NCBI GenBank assembly: GCA_037833965.1
Contig: AP031352.1
Coordinates: 600,501 to 664,500 of the forward strand
Length of the DNA stretch: 64,000 nucleotides
From: Marchantia polymorpha subsp. ruderalis
Taxonomy: Eukaryota; Streptophyta; Marchantiopsida; Marchantiales; Marchantiaceae
Direction of reading: 5' to 3'
The notes under the pieces were generated by a model. That model did no database searches. It was not told the DNA's origin and saw only the letters and a program-made list of their open reading frames with translations. Numbering within the stretch: the stretch's first letter is position 1; each line of letters opens with the position of its first letter. The translations under genes were made by a program, and so were the position numbers. Positions 37,088-50,738 of the stretch are shown one piece after another.

Positions 37088-39813
37088 TTGGTCAAGTGGC
37101 AAAATCCGCGATGCAGAAATCCTACAGTGGATCAGGATCGGCTGCATGGACAACGCGAATAACTGGAAATTTTCGAGTTGCAGGGATCGTAACAGCACAG
37201 CTGCAGCGCTAATAAGTTGGAGCTATTTTTGGAACAAATCCATCCTCGCCATTTCCTTCATGCTTGGAAAACCTTCAGGGTACCTATCTTGGACCCCGAT
37301 TTAACTTCGGTTTCATACTTCGGAGTTGTTTACTAAATATGCATTGATTTTGAAAAAACAAATGATGCTTGTTCGTAATCAAAGTATACATTTTTTTGTT
37401 CCAGTGAGGTTAAGTAAAATGTTGTTGTAAAGTGTGAAATCTAATCGGTAATTTATTAGAAAATTTAGTTCATATTTGAGAGTTTTAATGATTTGACTAT
37501 GCAGTTGAACAATAATTCAACTTATGAAACATAATAATCTGAAAACAAAATTTGATAAGTAATACTGTATTCAAGTAACAGTAGTAGATTACAACAACGT
37601 ATTCTCATATAGAGGTAAATATGTTATTATCTCATCTCTCATAAGCAAGTATTGTGCACATACGTGCACAATACTTGCTTGAGTATGTATAGAATACGAA
37701 TAACAGGTCTCATGACAATTTTGTATAGATTTCGGAAATAAATATGAATGAATTCTAAGTTACTAACCACGAAAAAAAAAGTTCAAAAAAGTTAGTCCGC
37801 GGAGTTTTCTAAAATCTTTGGATAAATGGCAGCAAGCTGGCAAGGAATTATATGAGAGATAATGAAAGCAAAAAAAACATATAAAAAATGTGTTTGAACC
37901 ATTTGTACAACTAAAAAAATTGTTTGTTTTTAGACTTCATTAATTTATATCTTATGTTTATGACGTGGTATTTTTAACAAAAGATCAATTTTATTTTGAT
38001 GAATGCAAGAGAGAACAAAAGTATGTATTATGTTTGAAAAATTTGGATGTATTCCAAAATATTTGGCTATGGAATTTTACAAAGATTTGAAAATAATAAT
38101 GATATCTCTTTTGTTCTTTTTTAATCTAGCAATTTGTGTTCAAACCAATTATGCAAAATCTCTTTTAGCAAAATATGAGTATCCATGTATTAGTATTTTC
38201 ATGAAGTATGTGATTTAGAGATTCATTTTAGATCTCAATAACAATGATTTGTTATCTCAATTTTTGTAGTTTATAATTTCAATGATTCTCTGTTAAATTT
38301 TTTCTTCAAATCACAACACACAATTTATAATGATCACAATAAAAATTATAAATTTTTTTGCATTAAATTTTATCTAACAAAACTTATGATTCCATAATTT
38401 CTAACATGCACATCATTTTAAGATTAATTAAAATAATATTTTTGGGATGAATTATGTAACACATCCTATAGTTTTAATTATTTTTTGAAAAAAAATAACA
38501 ATATGTAACATCATAATCTATCAATTTTTTTTCCCAAAAATTAAACAAAGTAACACAAAACATCAATTTAATACAGGTTATTTTTCATGCTTTGAAAAAT
38601 TGTATTCCAAACAATTTCAAATTCATAATTTCATATGGATCAATTTGCAACCCGTTTTTATTCAAATAATAATTTTTTGGGTATATTTTTAAATAAATTT
38701 TTGAAATGATTGTTAGAATAAATGATATGATGATATTATGAGTCAATATAATAGATGTAAGAACATCATAATAATTTTATTTTTTTATCATTTTAGGCTA
38801 GATTTACAAGAATAAAAGTCAAAACTATAGACAAATTTAAATTTACTATGAGTCTAATGTTATTTATGAAAAGAGCTTTGCACCTTGTGTACGTGTAAAT
38901 GTGTCTGTTACGGATAATCGGAGATCAAAAAAAGGTAAAGTCAAATTTACTTTTGACATATTATGATTGTTTGACATTGTGTAAAAATATTCTCTCAATT
39001 ATTATGATGAAGCCAACAAAATTCACGCAAAAGTAATCAGCCTTGTTGTTCGAATTAAAAGTGTTGGATCCGACCACAATCAAGGAATATATCTCTGAAT
39101 CTCTAATTACACAATCAAAATGTGAAGATAAAGATTTAAAGTAATTGAAGTAACGATGAGTGTATTTTGTTAGTCTGAGTTTTTGTTTGACCACAACCAA
39201 TTGACAGTCAGACACATAGTAAAACACAAGACATGAAGATAACGTGGTTCATCCACGTGCACGATTACGTCCACGGCTGAAACACACGACATAGAATATA
39301 TTGCAATAGCAAAAAGTACAATATAATCTGAAATCACTAGGATTAAGTATCTCCGGTACTTGCGACCTAGCCATATTTCCTAACTTCATTTAGCTGGTAT
39401 CGAGATTACTCCTTCACAGAAGTTAACCTTAACAATTTTTTCCTTAATTCATGTTAATGGAAGTATAAACTCATTATCCTATAATATTACTTCGTGGTAA
39501 GTTTTAGAAAAAAACCTAACTTAAGATCTTCTTGTCAACAAAGTTAACTAGAAGTAGGTCGTAGCCATAATTGGATGGAGTAATAATATAAAGAGCTAAT
39601 TAATAAACCTGCTGGCATAGAGGGAGCAATAGATTCCTTAACCTATATGATTAGTACTCAAAAAATTCTAGAAGAAAACATAACACAATGCCCCACTTTA
39701 TACAAAAAATTAACTAGTTTTAAGCCGTAGCCATCACATAATAGAGTAATTATATTAAGAAGTATTTGAATATATTATGTTAGAAAACTCTACCCGTGCT
39801 TCACATGCAAAAC
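37088..39813. other. AT-rich intergenic block
   Basis: Low-GC DNA from about 37.3 kb. It contains a perfect hairpin at 37643-37680. Near 39240-39285 is a GTGGTTCATCCACGTGCACG stretch followed by TACGTCCACGGCTG, which resembles the end region of plant copia LTRs. Two diverged copies of a TTAACTAG...GTAGCCAT segment lie near 39542 and 39708. No gene is recognised. Confidence 0.5.
37643..37680. repeat. Perfect 17-bp inverted repeat, 4-nt loop
   Basis: AAGCAAGTATTGTGCAC (37643-37659) pairs exactly with 37664-37680 around loop ATAC. No ORF or transposon is attached. It could be a remnant of a small inverted-repeat element or a structured transcript. Confidence 0.9.
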
Positions 39814-40140
39814 CAGCATAGTAGTACAATGTCGTGTGAAACTCTTGAAAGTAATAACATTGATCAACGCATGAGTTGGATTGAGTTTACCGTCTGTCTT
39901 GATTAACTCAATCATTTTATTAGACACTTCTTGTTTGATAAAATGTTATTTAACGTCAATGTGTTTAATTCTGCTATTCATAAATAGATTAATAATCAAA
40001 TGTATAGCACTCTAGCTATCACAATGAAGATAGATCACATCTTGTGTCAATACCATTTCTATGATAAGTCTGTACTTCAACCTCTAGGTTGAATCTCACT
40101 CAAGTTTATTTCAGTTGGCTTTGCAATAGCTCACCATGAA
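39814..40140 (-). pseudogene. Ty1/copia RNase H relic
   Basis: The minus strand from 40029 reads LHCDS, stop, SAIHL, then RIKHIDVK, stop, HFIKQEV, then LIKTDGKLNPTHALINVITF. These are the copia RNase H signatures LHCDSQSAIHL, TKHIDVxYHFIRE and NPAD. Weaker similarity (an STLDSRFM-like STTEAEYM) extends to about 40140 with frame changes. Several stops show that the copy is old and dead. A candidate LTR remnant lies downstream, near 39240-39300. Confidence 0.8.
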
Positions 40141-42317
40141 TCTAGAGTACTAAGATTTTGCTTCATGCTCAAGTTCCAAACACACTATTACACATTTTTT
40201 CCATTCATCATTCAAGTTCAAACACAAATCGACATTCCAAAATATCAAAACGTCACTCTTTCATTGATGAAACAAGTTTCTAAACATGAATTCTCCAAAC
40301 TTGTTCAAGATTCTCTTTCCTATCTCTTTCTATATATACTATTTGAGAATTTAAAATAAAAAAAATATTTCTTATCTAATTTATTTTTACAAAGATAAAT
40401 AATTGTATGTTTGATTAGTTCCCAATGAGTGACAACATGTCATTGGCCTCCTAAACTTTTAATTTTTTTTCTAATTCTTAGGTTTAGATGGGAACATGCC
40501 ATTTGAGACTTTTAAACTTATAGAAACTCCACTTGTCACAAAATCAACATTAGACTTATTCTAACCAATGAAACCCTCATTACTTAGTCAAACAAATCAA
40601 AATCGATTAAATAGTCAAAATCTTACATCCTTGAAATCTAGATTTTATAAAAAAAAATAGTTTTGTTCACTCAAAACTTCTAGAACTCCGCTTATTATTT
40701 TTCCAAGTATAAACAGTATATCAAAACTTAGTCATCACTATGTAAACTTAGTTATAACTAGCTAGATTTAGTTATACTTAAACTAATCATGATCAAAGTC
40801 TTGATTACTGCTAATACTACTTCACACATACACAAATCGGTTTTACATTTACCCTGGATCAAGATATCATTACGCCATCGGAGTGAAAAATTTGATTTTG
40901 ATAAAAAAAATTAAGTTATCGTGGTTGACTCGATCAAAATGATGTACTTCTAACTACTTGATGTAATAAGTGAAGTTTTTCCAAACATTCTCAACTATGA
41001 AAAGTCCAAAGTACTTAAGAAGAAATTTTTTTCTAACCCTCTTGTATCTAATTGCATCAAAAATCATCATCCAATCAACTTTCTTGAATAGTTCAAGTTG
41101 TGACTTCCGACACGCTTGTTGTGGTACTTTTTTTTACAATTATCGAGTCGGCGCCACTTGTATCATGGTCATAACTTAAGATTACTCCAACTCCATTAAT
41201 TGTTGCAGGCGAGATTTGATAACTTTCACTCTATTTGACCTTTTCAACTTTTGTTGGATTGTCATGAGAATATATTGTGACTAAGAGAAGTCATTGATCT
41301 CCATGTAGAGAGAGTTAAAAAGTACAACTTGTGATTTGCAGATATGGATGTGACTGGAAGAAATTCAATACCACAATGGCCAATGGGTATGATATTCAAC
41401 TTTGTTTTATGAATAATCATCAATTTTGGATCTACATTGTGACTTATTTGGATGTAGATTTTATGACTAGAGTAAAGAAATCTAGAATGTTCTTGATATT
41501 ATTGATTGTTAGTCATAAATCGTGTTCTATGATTATAAATTTTTAAAATTATTGAGCTATAATTTCATTGAAAAATTGTAAAGTTTGTTTATATTAATTA
41601 GTTTTAACATGAAAATTTTGCCACAAAAATTAAAAATAACATATTAATGTTTTACAAGATCTTGTTCTTATTTTTAAAACCTCATATCATAAAAAAACAG
41701 AATTTATATTACATCTTTTAACACATTTCTGCATTTTATTCATGCATTTATTGATTTAGGTGTTGATTTTGTATAATGCAAAAAAAGTTATTTGTAAAAT
41801 ATTTCAAGTCTTATATTATTTGATATTTTATAATTTAAGACTATGATATCATATTTTCAGTTATACTCATTTGATACAATGTTAAATGTGATTTGAAATT
41901 AATCATATTCGGAATTTTCAAAATTTTTATAATCAAAATCAAATTTAAATATATATTTTTTAATAAAATAATAAAAATTCAATTTATGATAAAAAATGAT
42001 TATGTATTAGAAATATTGTTTAAAAATCAAAACTAATAATATTTACTTAGTCAATAAATTTCAATTTTCATATTTTAGATATAATAGATTGGTTGATGAT
42101 GAAATATTACTTCAAAATTTTGTTTTATGCATATCATCAAAAAACGTTGATGATATAATGTTTCTTCATAATATTTTTATCACATTTGTGAAATAAAAAA
42201 ATTATATATTTTTTAATATTACGTAATGTATATGTTACTGCTATGATTAATCCTTGTCACTGAACTTTAGATAATGGTGGATAAGTGACAGTGTGTAAGT
42301 AGCGTTGAATTTTCTTC

Positions 42318-42340
42318 AATTGATAGTTGAACTATCAATT
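42318..42340. repeat. Perfect 11-bp inverted repeat
   Basis: AATTGATAGTT and its exact complement are separated by one G, in AT-rich non-coding DNA. Confidence 0.8.
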
Positions 42341-43942
42341 TGAGAATATTTTAAGTAAAAGAAAGTTAGCTCACGGTCTTAACACTCTGAAGACTGTTGT
42401 AGTAAAATACTAAATTTATAGTGTTTTTCTGTGTATTGTGAAAATTGGTATAAGATATATTTTTTCAATGAATTCAAATCATTGAAAAAGAGAGAGAGAG
42501 AGTTTTCAAGCTCCCGTATAGACAAGTAAAAGTTTCTATTCAAAGATGTTGTTGAGGGAAGTATTGAAGATTATGTGCTTTAATGATGTGACACAAGGAA
42601 ATATTTGTCTCAAGTATTTGCACTAAAATATTCTACTATGATATCATCTAATCAAATTAGTGTAACTCTTGCAATGTATGGATTGTGTACTCATCCATTA
42701 ATTTCTTTTAAGATCGTGATATTGATAATGAGGATGATGAATGACATGACGTTGATTTGGAAGAAGTAAACCTTTTCTTTATAAAAAAGTCTGTAAAATA
42801 AACTTCACATGTATAAAAAAATGAAGTAACTTCTGGCTAAAAAATTAAAAAATAGATGTTGTGAGACTGTAGTATAAGAAGATAACAGAATGAATAGTAT
42901 AATATTCATTTAAGTCATCAAACTACTTTCAACCCTTCTGGATTAGACGACAACACATCATCAAATTTATGATCAACACTGTCGGCCAAGATAGCTTTGA
43001 CATGAGAGAAGATGAAGGAACTGGTGATCAACCAATCAGAATCAAGGCTAGAGTATGAAAACTTAGACGCCCCGAACAAGTCATCAACCGAAAAAGTTGC
43101 TGCGTTAGCGGGGAGATGGGCAGTGCTACAACAACCTCAAATTTTTGAGGGAGACAATCACACGACATCGTCGGACGTGGAGAACATCATGATTTTCACA
43201 CCAAAGAGCGAACGGTGGAAGGTTCGAACCAAGGAATCCACAACCGACACACACTGAACTTCCAAAAATCTATCTCGCCGGAGTCCCCGCAACTATTTGG
43301 CAACAAATCATCGGATTATGATTTCTTGGAAAACTAATATCAATTAATGATGGAGCACAATTGCACACGACTAATAATCGAAAAGTTAGATAGCATTGAT
43401 AGTAGTACTAGTAGTTGGATTTATAGTATCCAAAGTTTTAGTGATATGAAATTTAAATTTTTATGATTTAGTTGACAACTTGGCTGGGGAAATTTTAGAT
43501 TAGATTAGTTAAATCACTAGTTTTCAAATCAAAAGTTTTCCTAAAACAAGGTATTTATTTTGTAATTTTTTAGTTCTTGAAATTGGAAATATGTTTTTGA
43601 AACTCTCTTTCATCTGAGTATCGAAAGAAGAGAGAGAATGTTCATTGTGGTCTCGGTCGGAAGTATTGTTATTACTAGTAAAAATTTTTGAAGTCATCCG
43701 AAAAGAATAACAGTGTAAGAAAAATATCGATTGTCAGATCAAAATGTCGTTGTAGTGAACTTTCTAGAGTAAATTCCATTTCCAAACCGTCATCCAGACG
43801 AATGGAGAAGCCAATTTGAACTACTTGAGTATCAATTGTTAGCAAAGAAATAGTGGGTATACAAACTCATTCCAATCTAGAGAATGAAACCCAAGACAAT
43901 TGACATACTAGTGAGAGATCCAAAAGACCAAGAGTCTATAAA

Positions 43943-43966
43943 ATAGCTTATTAGATAATAAGCTAT
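43943..43966. repeat. Perfect 11-bp inverted repeat
   Basis: ATAGCTTATTA and its complement flank the dinucleotide GA, in AT-rich non-coding DNA. Confidence 0.8.
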
Positions 43967-44186
43967 CTTTGTGGGAGAGTACTATTAATCTTTGTGGAAA
44001 CAAAATCGGAGTGGTTTACATTGGACATTATTTAATAACAATTTGAGTGTTTTATGAAGGAATACTAACACCTCGTCCAATTACAAGAAGTTGAAATTTT
44101 TGTCAATAAGCTTAAATGATTTGTTGCTATGTAGCATGAGATGCAATTGCTGGTGGATTACAAGATATGGGAGCTAATATACCTAT

Positions 44187-44211
44187 CAATCAATCAAACT
44201 TTGATTGATTG
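44187..44211. repeat. Perfect 12-bp inverted repeat
   Basis: CAATCAATCAAA and its complement are separated by one C. The arm is itself a short CAAT repeat, so it may be fortuitous. Confidence 0.7.
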
Positions 44212-44589
44212 AAGCAAATGGATGTACAAACTAAAGTACAATCGAATTCAAATTCTAATTGATGGCTACAGATTTCACACGATTACAATTAAATGTTCTC
44301 ACATGTAGTAATGTGATAGTGCAATTTTTTTGTTTATTTCAAAAATAGAGTAGTTAGGACAAAAAATCCATGCAGGTTTTAACTATTAAGGTAGTATTAA
44401 TTAGATTAGAAGAGAATAAGCCTTTTTACTATATATGCTAAGTAAGAATAGGAAGTCCGAAGGATCGTTAGTAGAAGCGATGGGCCTTTGGAGGTTGATG
44501 AAGTCCTAATCCGAAGAAACGGATCATGAAAACTCAAGGAGTGGTAGGAGGTACGATGATCTAATTTTTTCAAATACCAAGTAAGGTAT

Positions 44590-47130
44590 TTGGACAGGGG
44601 TATTCGGTTTTTGGAGATGATGACCTTGGAGTTCCCTCGGGAACCCAAGTGGCAAAGTATCCCTAGGAAAGTAAAAGATAGCGCCGCACAGAAAAAAAGT
44701 TTGAATGACGACATCTTCAATTCGCACAAGTTGGACAGAGAGTTACGACGGTGGGGTATACCCGAGAGAAGAGAGTTGGTTCCCACATTCCACGAACGTA
44801 TTATGGTAATTGACGAGAGATTGGGGTGTGGAAGCTCGAACAAGAGGAAGCAGCTATGGCGCGTTTGATTCGATTAACCGCTCTGAAAGTTCCCGAGGCA
44901 GGATTAAGAGCTTATCGTTGTAACTTGATTCTCGTGAAGATGAATTTTTTGCTCTGGAGCTGGAATTGGGCGAGCGCAGCGATAGTGCAAGAGTGGAACA
45001 ATAATGGTTTACCGAAGCCATCAAGATATCGAGGAAATCTCGAGATTTGGCAAATTTGGCATTGGAAGAAAGTCTTGGGACGCTGCGCAGATGACGATGG
45101 CGACCTTACCTTCGACAGTGAAAGTGTCAAGGTAATATGAGAGGAGGAAAAGTTCTACGTAACTTTGTTTAAGTACCCACGCACCGACAAGAATGGATAT
45201 CGGATCATTTGGTATCACAATCGGTTCTAAAGAAATGTGGCGATGGCGTTAATGCAGATCCTTCGACCTGTTGGAACCACTTATATGATGATTTGGCAGG
45301 TTCGGTTCGTGAAACGAGCATTGCGAGGAGAATGTATTCATTGGGCGCGCATCTTCTTGACAGCGATTTGGCAACACATCGGGCTAGTTCTAGAAGGATC
45401 AAGCAATTACTTGTCCCTGTTTTTTATTAATTTCTATAGAGGTATGGAATTGTTAACTGCTGAAGAGAGGAAGCAATTACTGATGCAAACTCAGGCGCAT
45501 GAAAGAGAAGAGGTTGTGAGTGCCAATGAAGTCAATACGGATTCAAAGGACGAGCAACTTAGTTCGCCTCCGCAAAGAATAGAACAAACCAGGGGTAGAC
45601 ATGAATCACGATCACGAAAGAGAAGGAGGACTTAGGAGGTCACTGTGTCTGAAGAACGTGTACGCCGGACAACTTCCATCAAGTTGAAATCATCCAATTC
45701 TTGGGCAAGGTCGAAGATGAAAGCAAGGCGATTGAACTAGAAGCGAACATCAGCACGGAGAGTAAGGTTGCTACGTCGCGAGGGCGTTTCACTCCAAAAG
45801 CGAGAGCAGAGTTGAATATGGTGAGCGAGAAGAAAGCACCAATGGAGAAGGACTTTCGGACTTCTGCGGTGAGCCTTACGCCAATAGTGTCAGGCCGGGC
45901 TACGAGAAAAGAGAAAGGTAAAGCTATCATGACGGAGTAAGTACCTCCGGGACGAAAAAGGTTCCTTCAGCAGGTATTAGAATGAATGCCTCTTTGGAGA
46001 AGCCAGCTGAAGTGTTGGCAGTATCATCAGACACTAAGGAAGACACTGTGGCCCTGGAGAAAGTTGTTGAGAGGGTTGTAGAAGATGTAGTAGGAGAAGC
46101 GTTTGCACCACAAAAGGTGGTGTCACCACGGACGTCCACTGGGACAGTCACATTGGAGTCGGGCGAAGATCCTTTGGCGGAGGAAACACAGTCGCAAGTA
46201 CTAAGTGCCGCTAACGTTATGTGTGAGTAGGTGCTTCCGTTACTCCAGTATCTTGACCGCAAGTGTGGAAAGTATGCATGAACTATCACAAACGGATCTT
46301 ACGTGGAGCTAGTGCATAATAGGACGTGTGCAAAGGTGGCAGCGACTTCCGTAGCTGCAGCGAAGGAACGGCAGACCCAAGAGACTGAGGCGAAGTACAA
46401 GGTACTTTGGAAAAGATTGGCCGAGGAAGTCAAAAAGCTGAGGTATTCAGAAAAGACCTGTGAAGGTCTTTGGGGTGATATTGAGAAGTGTGCGAGTGTG
46501 CGATAGTAGATCTCCCGAATAGGCTGGAGGCATCTCGGACTGCCTATAACGCCGAATCGCAGAGGGTTGACAAAGTTACGGCGGCATCGGAGAAGAAGTA
46601 ACATGAGCATGTAGCCGAGCTCGCAGCGAAGATGAAGGATCTATGCGAGTGTGAAGCTGCTAGGATCTCGGACTTGAAATTGATAGAGAAGCTAGAGGCT
46701 TAGTGCAATGAGTTGAGGTCTCAACGTACGCAAGCCGAGGAGCAGTTATGCGAAATGAAGACAAGATTGTCGGAGGCAGAAGAGAAGAACCGACAGTTAT
46801 TAGAGTAGACGAATGACGCCTTGACCGTGAGGGTGAACCATAGCCTGCGAGGGTTTGTATTATGGCAGGTAGAGATGCATAAATAGTTGTAGTTACGAGA
46901 TCTTGAGCGCCGTGCGATTGCAATGATAGCGAGTAGTGTTAGTGGGCAGCGCCGGTTAGCCAAAAAGTTGGACGCGTTTCTTCCAAGTTCGCGCGACGCG
47001 GTATTGAACTTGGAGTTGGAATTGGCGGCCGTTTTGCAAAGGTTAGGTTTAGATCAGAAGTTGGACGGGAAGGCAACCGCCTATTCCGCGGATGTAGGAC
47101 ATGTTCGGAGCTCTCATAGGAGCAAATGAT
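44590..47130 (+). pseudogene. Decayed copy of a repetitive coiled-coil protein gene
   Basis: Plus-strand fragments in shifting frames form a coherent order. First comes a folded N-terminal part (RELRRWGIPERRELVP at about 44733; GLRAYRCN and KPSRYRGNLEIWQ, then LGRCADDDGDLTF, at 44900-45110). Then FYRGMELLTAEERKQLL (about 45430), charged linkers, and a long coiled coil: VAAAKERQTQETEAKYKVLW, KRLAEEVKKLRYSEKTCEGL, IEKLEA, QAEEQLCEMKTRLSEAEEKN. It ends in RRLAKKLDAFLPSSRDAVLN and LELELAAVLQRLGLD. At least four in-frame TAG/TAA stops and several frameshifts break it. The pieces resemble, from memory, a multicopy hypothetical-protein family of Marchantia polymorpha. Function is unknown; repetition and decay suggest that a mobile element carries it. 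The GC content is higher than in the flanks. Confidence 0.7.
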
Positions 47131-48166
47131 AACTCAGAGTTAGTTAGGAATATAGGGGTCCTAGGCATTGGCCTTCGGGGACTTTTTTTGAATTTAGTTT
47201 TCTCAGGTCTGAAGTATGCATTCACTGCGCGTCTGTGTATTGAGTGTTTTGTCACCGCGCGAGAGGTACTTCAGTTTGTCGAAGATACCGCATCCAAGAT
47301 AGTAGCCCAATTCGAATGTTCTAAATAGCGATTGATTAGATCAAGATTTAAACAAGTTCGCAATTGGTAGCTGCCTACAGATCCTAAGTGTACTCTTTGG
47401 GAATTTTCTACCTTGAATACTAAGAATAGATTGCGATCGACCTTTGTGATGCTATATTTGAGAATTTCAGGAGTGATGTGTGTATTACGCTGCATTGCGT
47501 GTCCTTTGAGTTGAACATCTGCAGTACTTCTGGGAGTGACAGTGGCCTGAGAATTCAAATTTCTCAAAAGACTATCAAATACTATGACACTTGGTACTCT
47601 TTGTGTTGTTTCTATCCTCAAGGAATTAGATCTTTACCATTATGCTCCATTTTCATATTTATCTGTCATTACAAAAAAAGTATGGTACAATTTGTATAGT
47701 ATGTGCATTTGTTGCTATATTTAATATTGTTATGGATTTGATGGACGTAATTACGACATTTTTCTATGTATATCTAGTGGAGTAAATTTACATGAAATAA
47801 TCCGTTGACTTTGAGAAAGAATGTCAAGAAAAATTAGTTTGTAGATTGTTGAGATTGATGTTTTGATTAATCCAAGCTATTAGACAATGAAATGCAAAAT
47901 TTGATATTTCATGAAAGCACAAGATTTCTCATAAAATGTGTATGAACATTGTGTGTACATGAATAATAAGATTGAAGATCTTACTATTCATATTTTTAAA
48001 TACTAATCTTAGTATTCCGATATTTTGCATGAATGACATGTTCATCTTGACAAAGAACCATTATAACATTGACTTATGTAAGAATCAGTTGAAACTTACA
48101 TTTAAGGTGATGTATTTGAATAAATTTCAGAGTATGTTTAGGGTAGGGTTTCATGGTATGTTTAGG

Positions 48167-48202
48167 TTCATCAACTCCATATGAATATATGGAGTTGATG
48201 AA
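48167..48202. repeat. Perfect 16-bp inverted repeat, 4-nt loop
   Basis: TTCATCAACTCCATAT (48167-48182) pairs exactly with 48187-48202 around loop GAAT. It lies in AT-rich non-coding DNA, just after sequence with TTTAGGG-like units. Confidence 0.9.
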
Positions 48203-50738
48203 AATACGCTATGGTTGAATGAATGCAAGTACGTTTGATAAGTTTAGGGTTGTATTTGATAAGTTTAACAATACAGATTTTAAAGAAATATAAATTCCTT
48301 TGACAACACAGTTTAAATTTTTGGTAATTCAATGAACAATTAAGATGGTCATTAAGAGAAAAAAATGTTATTACTTATGACAAAGTTGTGGAAATTTCAT
48401 GTATTTGATGATGTGCACAAAACTTGATATTGCTTTAGATATGAACAAGATAATAAAAAACATGTCAATTGCAAAAATTTGCACTAAGAATCAATGAAAT
48501 GTATTGTTAAATACATAAAGAGAACTAACGATTATGATTTATTAGACTATATCAATTTTTTGTTAAATTATGTTGATGTTTACTATGTACAAATTTTGAA
48601 TCAAGGTAAATTTAGAAGTGTATATGTATTTACATTTTATGATAGTTGCATTAGTTGGAGATCTATTTTACAAAATATATTGTTCAGTGTACAACAAAAT
48701 CAAACATAAAAAAGAAAAGAAATTATTTATTTAGATAAATGTATCATTAAAACATAATATTGTTAATTTTCATTCTGATAATCAGATTGTATTATATCTT
48801 GCTACAACTTAAATGACGAACAGTAGAATGAAACAAATCAATATCAAATATTACTTTGTCAAACATTGAATTTTTTTAATGAAAATGTTGAACCAAGCAA
48901 AATTGATGATAAATTTAATATACCTAAAACATTTAAAAAAATTCTTTAGAATAATTTTAATAAAAATATGATACTATGTTAATTTTGTGATAGTAGCACG
49001 AGTAGAATTTGCTAATAGATTTTAGTTATTACTATATATTTTTATTTTATCATATTTTGATTATAACTTGATTCTAATCATCTCTAGTTTCAAAAATATA
49101 ACTTTGCTACGTGTTATTTTAAAAATTCTCATAAAAAAGTTATATAGAGTAATGATCATTTTTACAATATTAGATCAAAAATTTACTAATAAAACTCTAA
49201 ATTACAAAATTTTGAACTGAAAAAATATTACAAATACATTCATTAATAATATAAACATTAAAAAAATTAGCGAGAGATAAATCATACAAAAAGTTTTATA
49301 TTAAAATAAAAATAATAAGATATCCTAAATCATATTTGAATTGATTAAATTTCATTTCAAAAATACTAAATTTATTGCCAGAATACGATTTTATGTAAAA
49401 TCAGTCCTTTTAATTTCATTTGTATTTCACATTACCTATAAATACATCGAAAAGTTTTTAAATTTTCAAAAAATAGATCATTGTGAATAAATTTAATTTC
49501 TGAGGATGAAAGTAAGTTCAAGTGGATGAAACATTGAGAATAACAAGACAAAACCGACATGAAACAATGCGCGAAAGTCGAGCTGATTGAGAATAACCGG
49601 AGTGGGCGAAAATTTCGGACAGTATTATTTCCTATAATAACTCCTTCAAACTTTGAATGGAAACATAGAACTGTATGAAGCTGCCCCTGCGGATGGCTCT
49701 TAATGACATCCAACAACCAGTTAATAAGTAATCGCTAGAGAAATTTATCTGCAACCTCAATAATAAGTAGAGTTGCTGAAATATGGGATATGACTGATTT
49801 ATTCTGCTTGCTCGAGTACGGTTCTTGATGAAAACAATGTACAGTTGACATTATTCTCTTTCGAAATGAAAACTCACTCAACATTCATCTCCATATTTCA
49901 CCACAAACGGCAGTGTATTCATCAACCTCCTGCATCATACAGACATGTCTCTCTTAGTCACCAAGACATTTATTGCGACTACAAATTGTCATCGGAAGCA
50001 GATCCGAAACCTTTTCTGTCGCAAAGCAAATATTCATGATATGGTTCGTAATGTGTTCGGTCTCATATTGTTCTCTCTTTTCTATAATTATTTTATTTAT
50101 TTTATTTTATTTTTTAAATTTTTATAAAATAAATATATCTAATATTCTTGGATATAATAGTATTTGTTAAATTTTATTTCTTATTCTTTTTTTAAGTAAA
50201 AATTTTAATTAAAATTTTCAATCTATTTTTTGAAATTAGGTCACATTTCAAAAATTCTTTTTTAATGAATCAAAAAAAATTTATTTATGATTTAATTTTA
50301 TATTAAATATAAATTTTAAATACTTTAGCATCAATGAATGCGATTGTAGAAAAATATTTCTACATTTATTAAAATATCGTAGAAATTTAATTCTAATCAA
50401 ATGTAGGATCTATTTTTCATGCGATAAAAAATGTCAACAAAAATTTTTGAGGTTGACTGAATCAAAGTAGAATTAAATTTACTTATATGACCACGTTACT
50501 AAATTAGAACGTTACATGTATTTTTAACGATCTGAGTATATTTCCGTTTATGTTTCATACTAGTATGAATCATTTTCTTTTTTTTCTTTTTTTTGAAAGT
50601 TCTAAGTTATTATTCATCGTTACATATGTTTAATTGTTACTATCAATGTTACTATTTTGTATCCGTAATAGAAACAGTTCTACAAACTTCTGTGTTTCTA
50701 GGAATTATTTATGTTAAGTCTTTAATCAGACAATATTC

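Larger units (their letters stand above)
40141..44589. other. AT-rich repeat-derived DNA
   Basis: Low-GC sequence holding inverted repeats at 42318-42340, 43943-43966 and 44187-44211, and a short GA run near 42487. A plus-strand open frame at 43012-43257 in a higher-GC patch (42.95-43.35 kb) gives an acidic, Ser-rich peptide of unknown origin, perhaps part of a decayed element. Confidence 0.45.

Noticed and set aside
43215..43235. GGTTCGAACC string resembling a tRNA B box
   Set aside because: No acceptor stem, A box or anticodon arm can be formed around it.
48130..48165. Possible interstitial telomere array (TTTAGGG)
   Set aside because: Only one or two imperfect units are present, too few to call an array.
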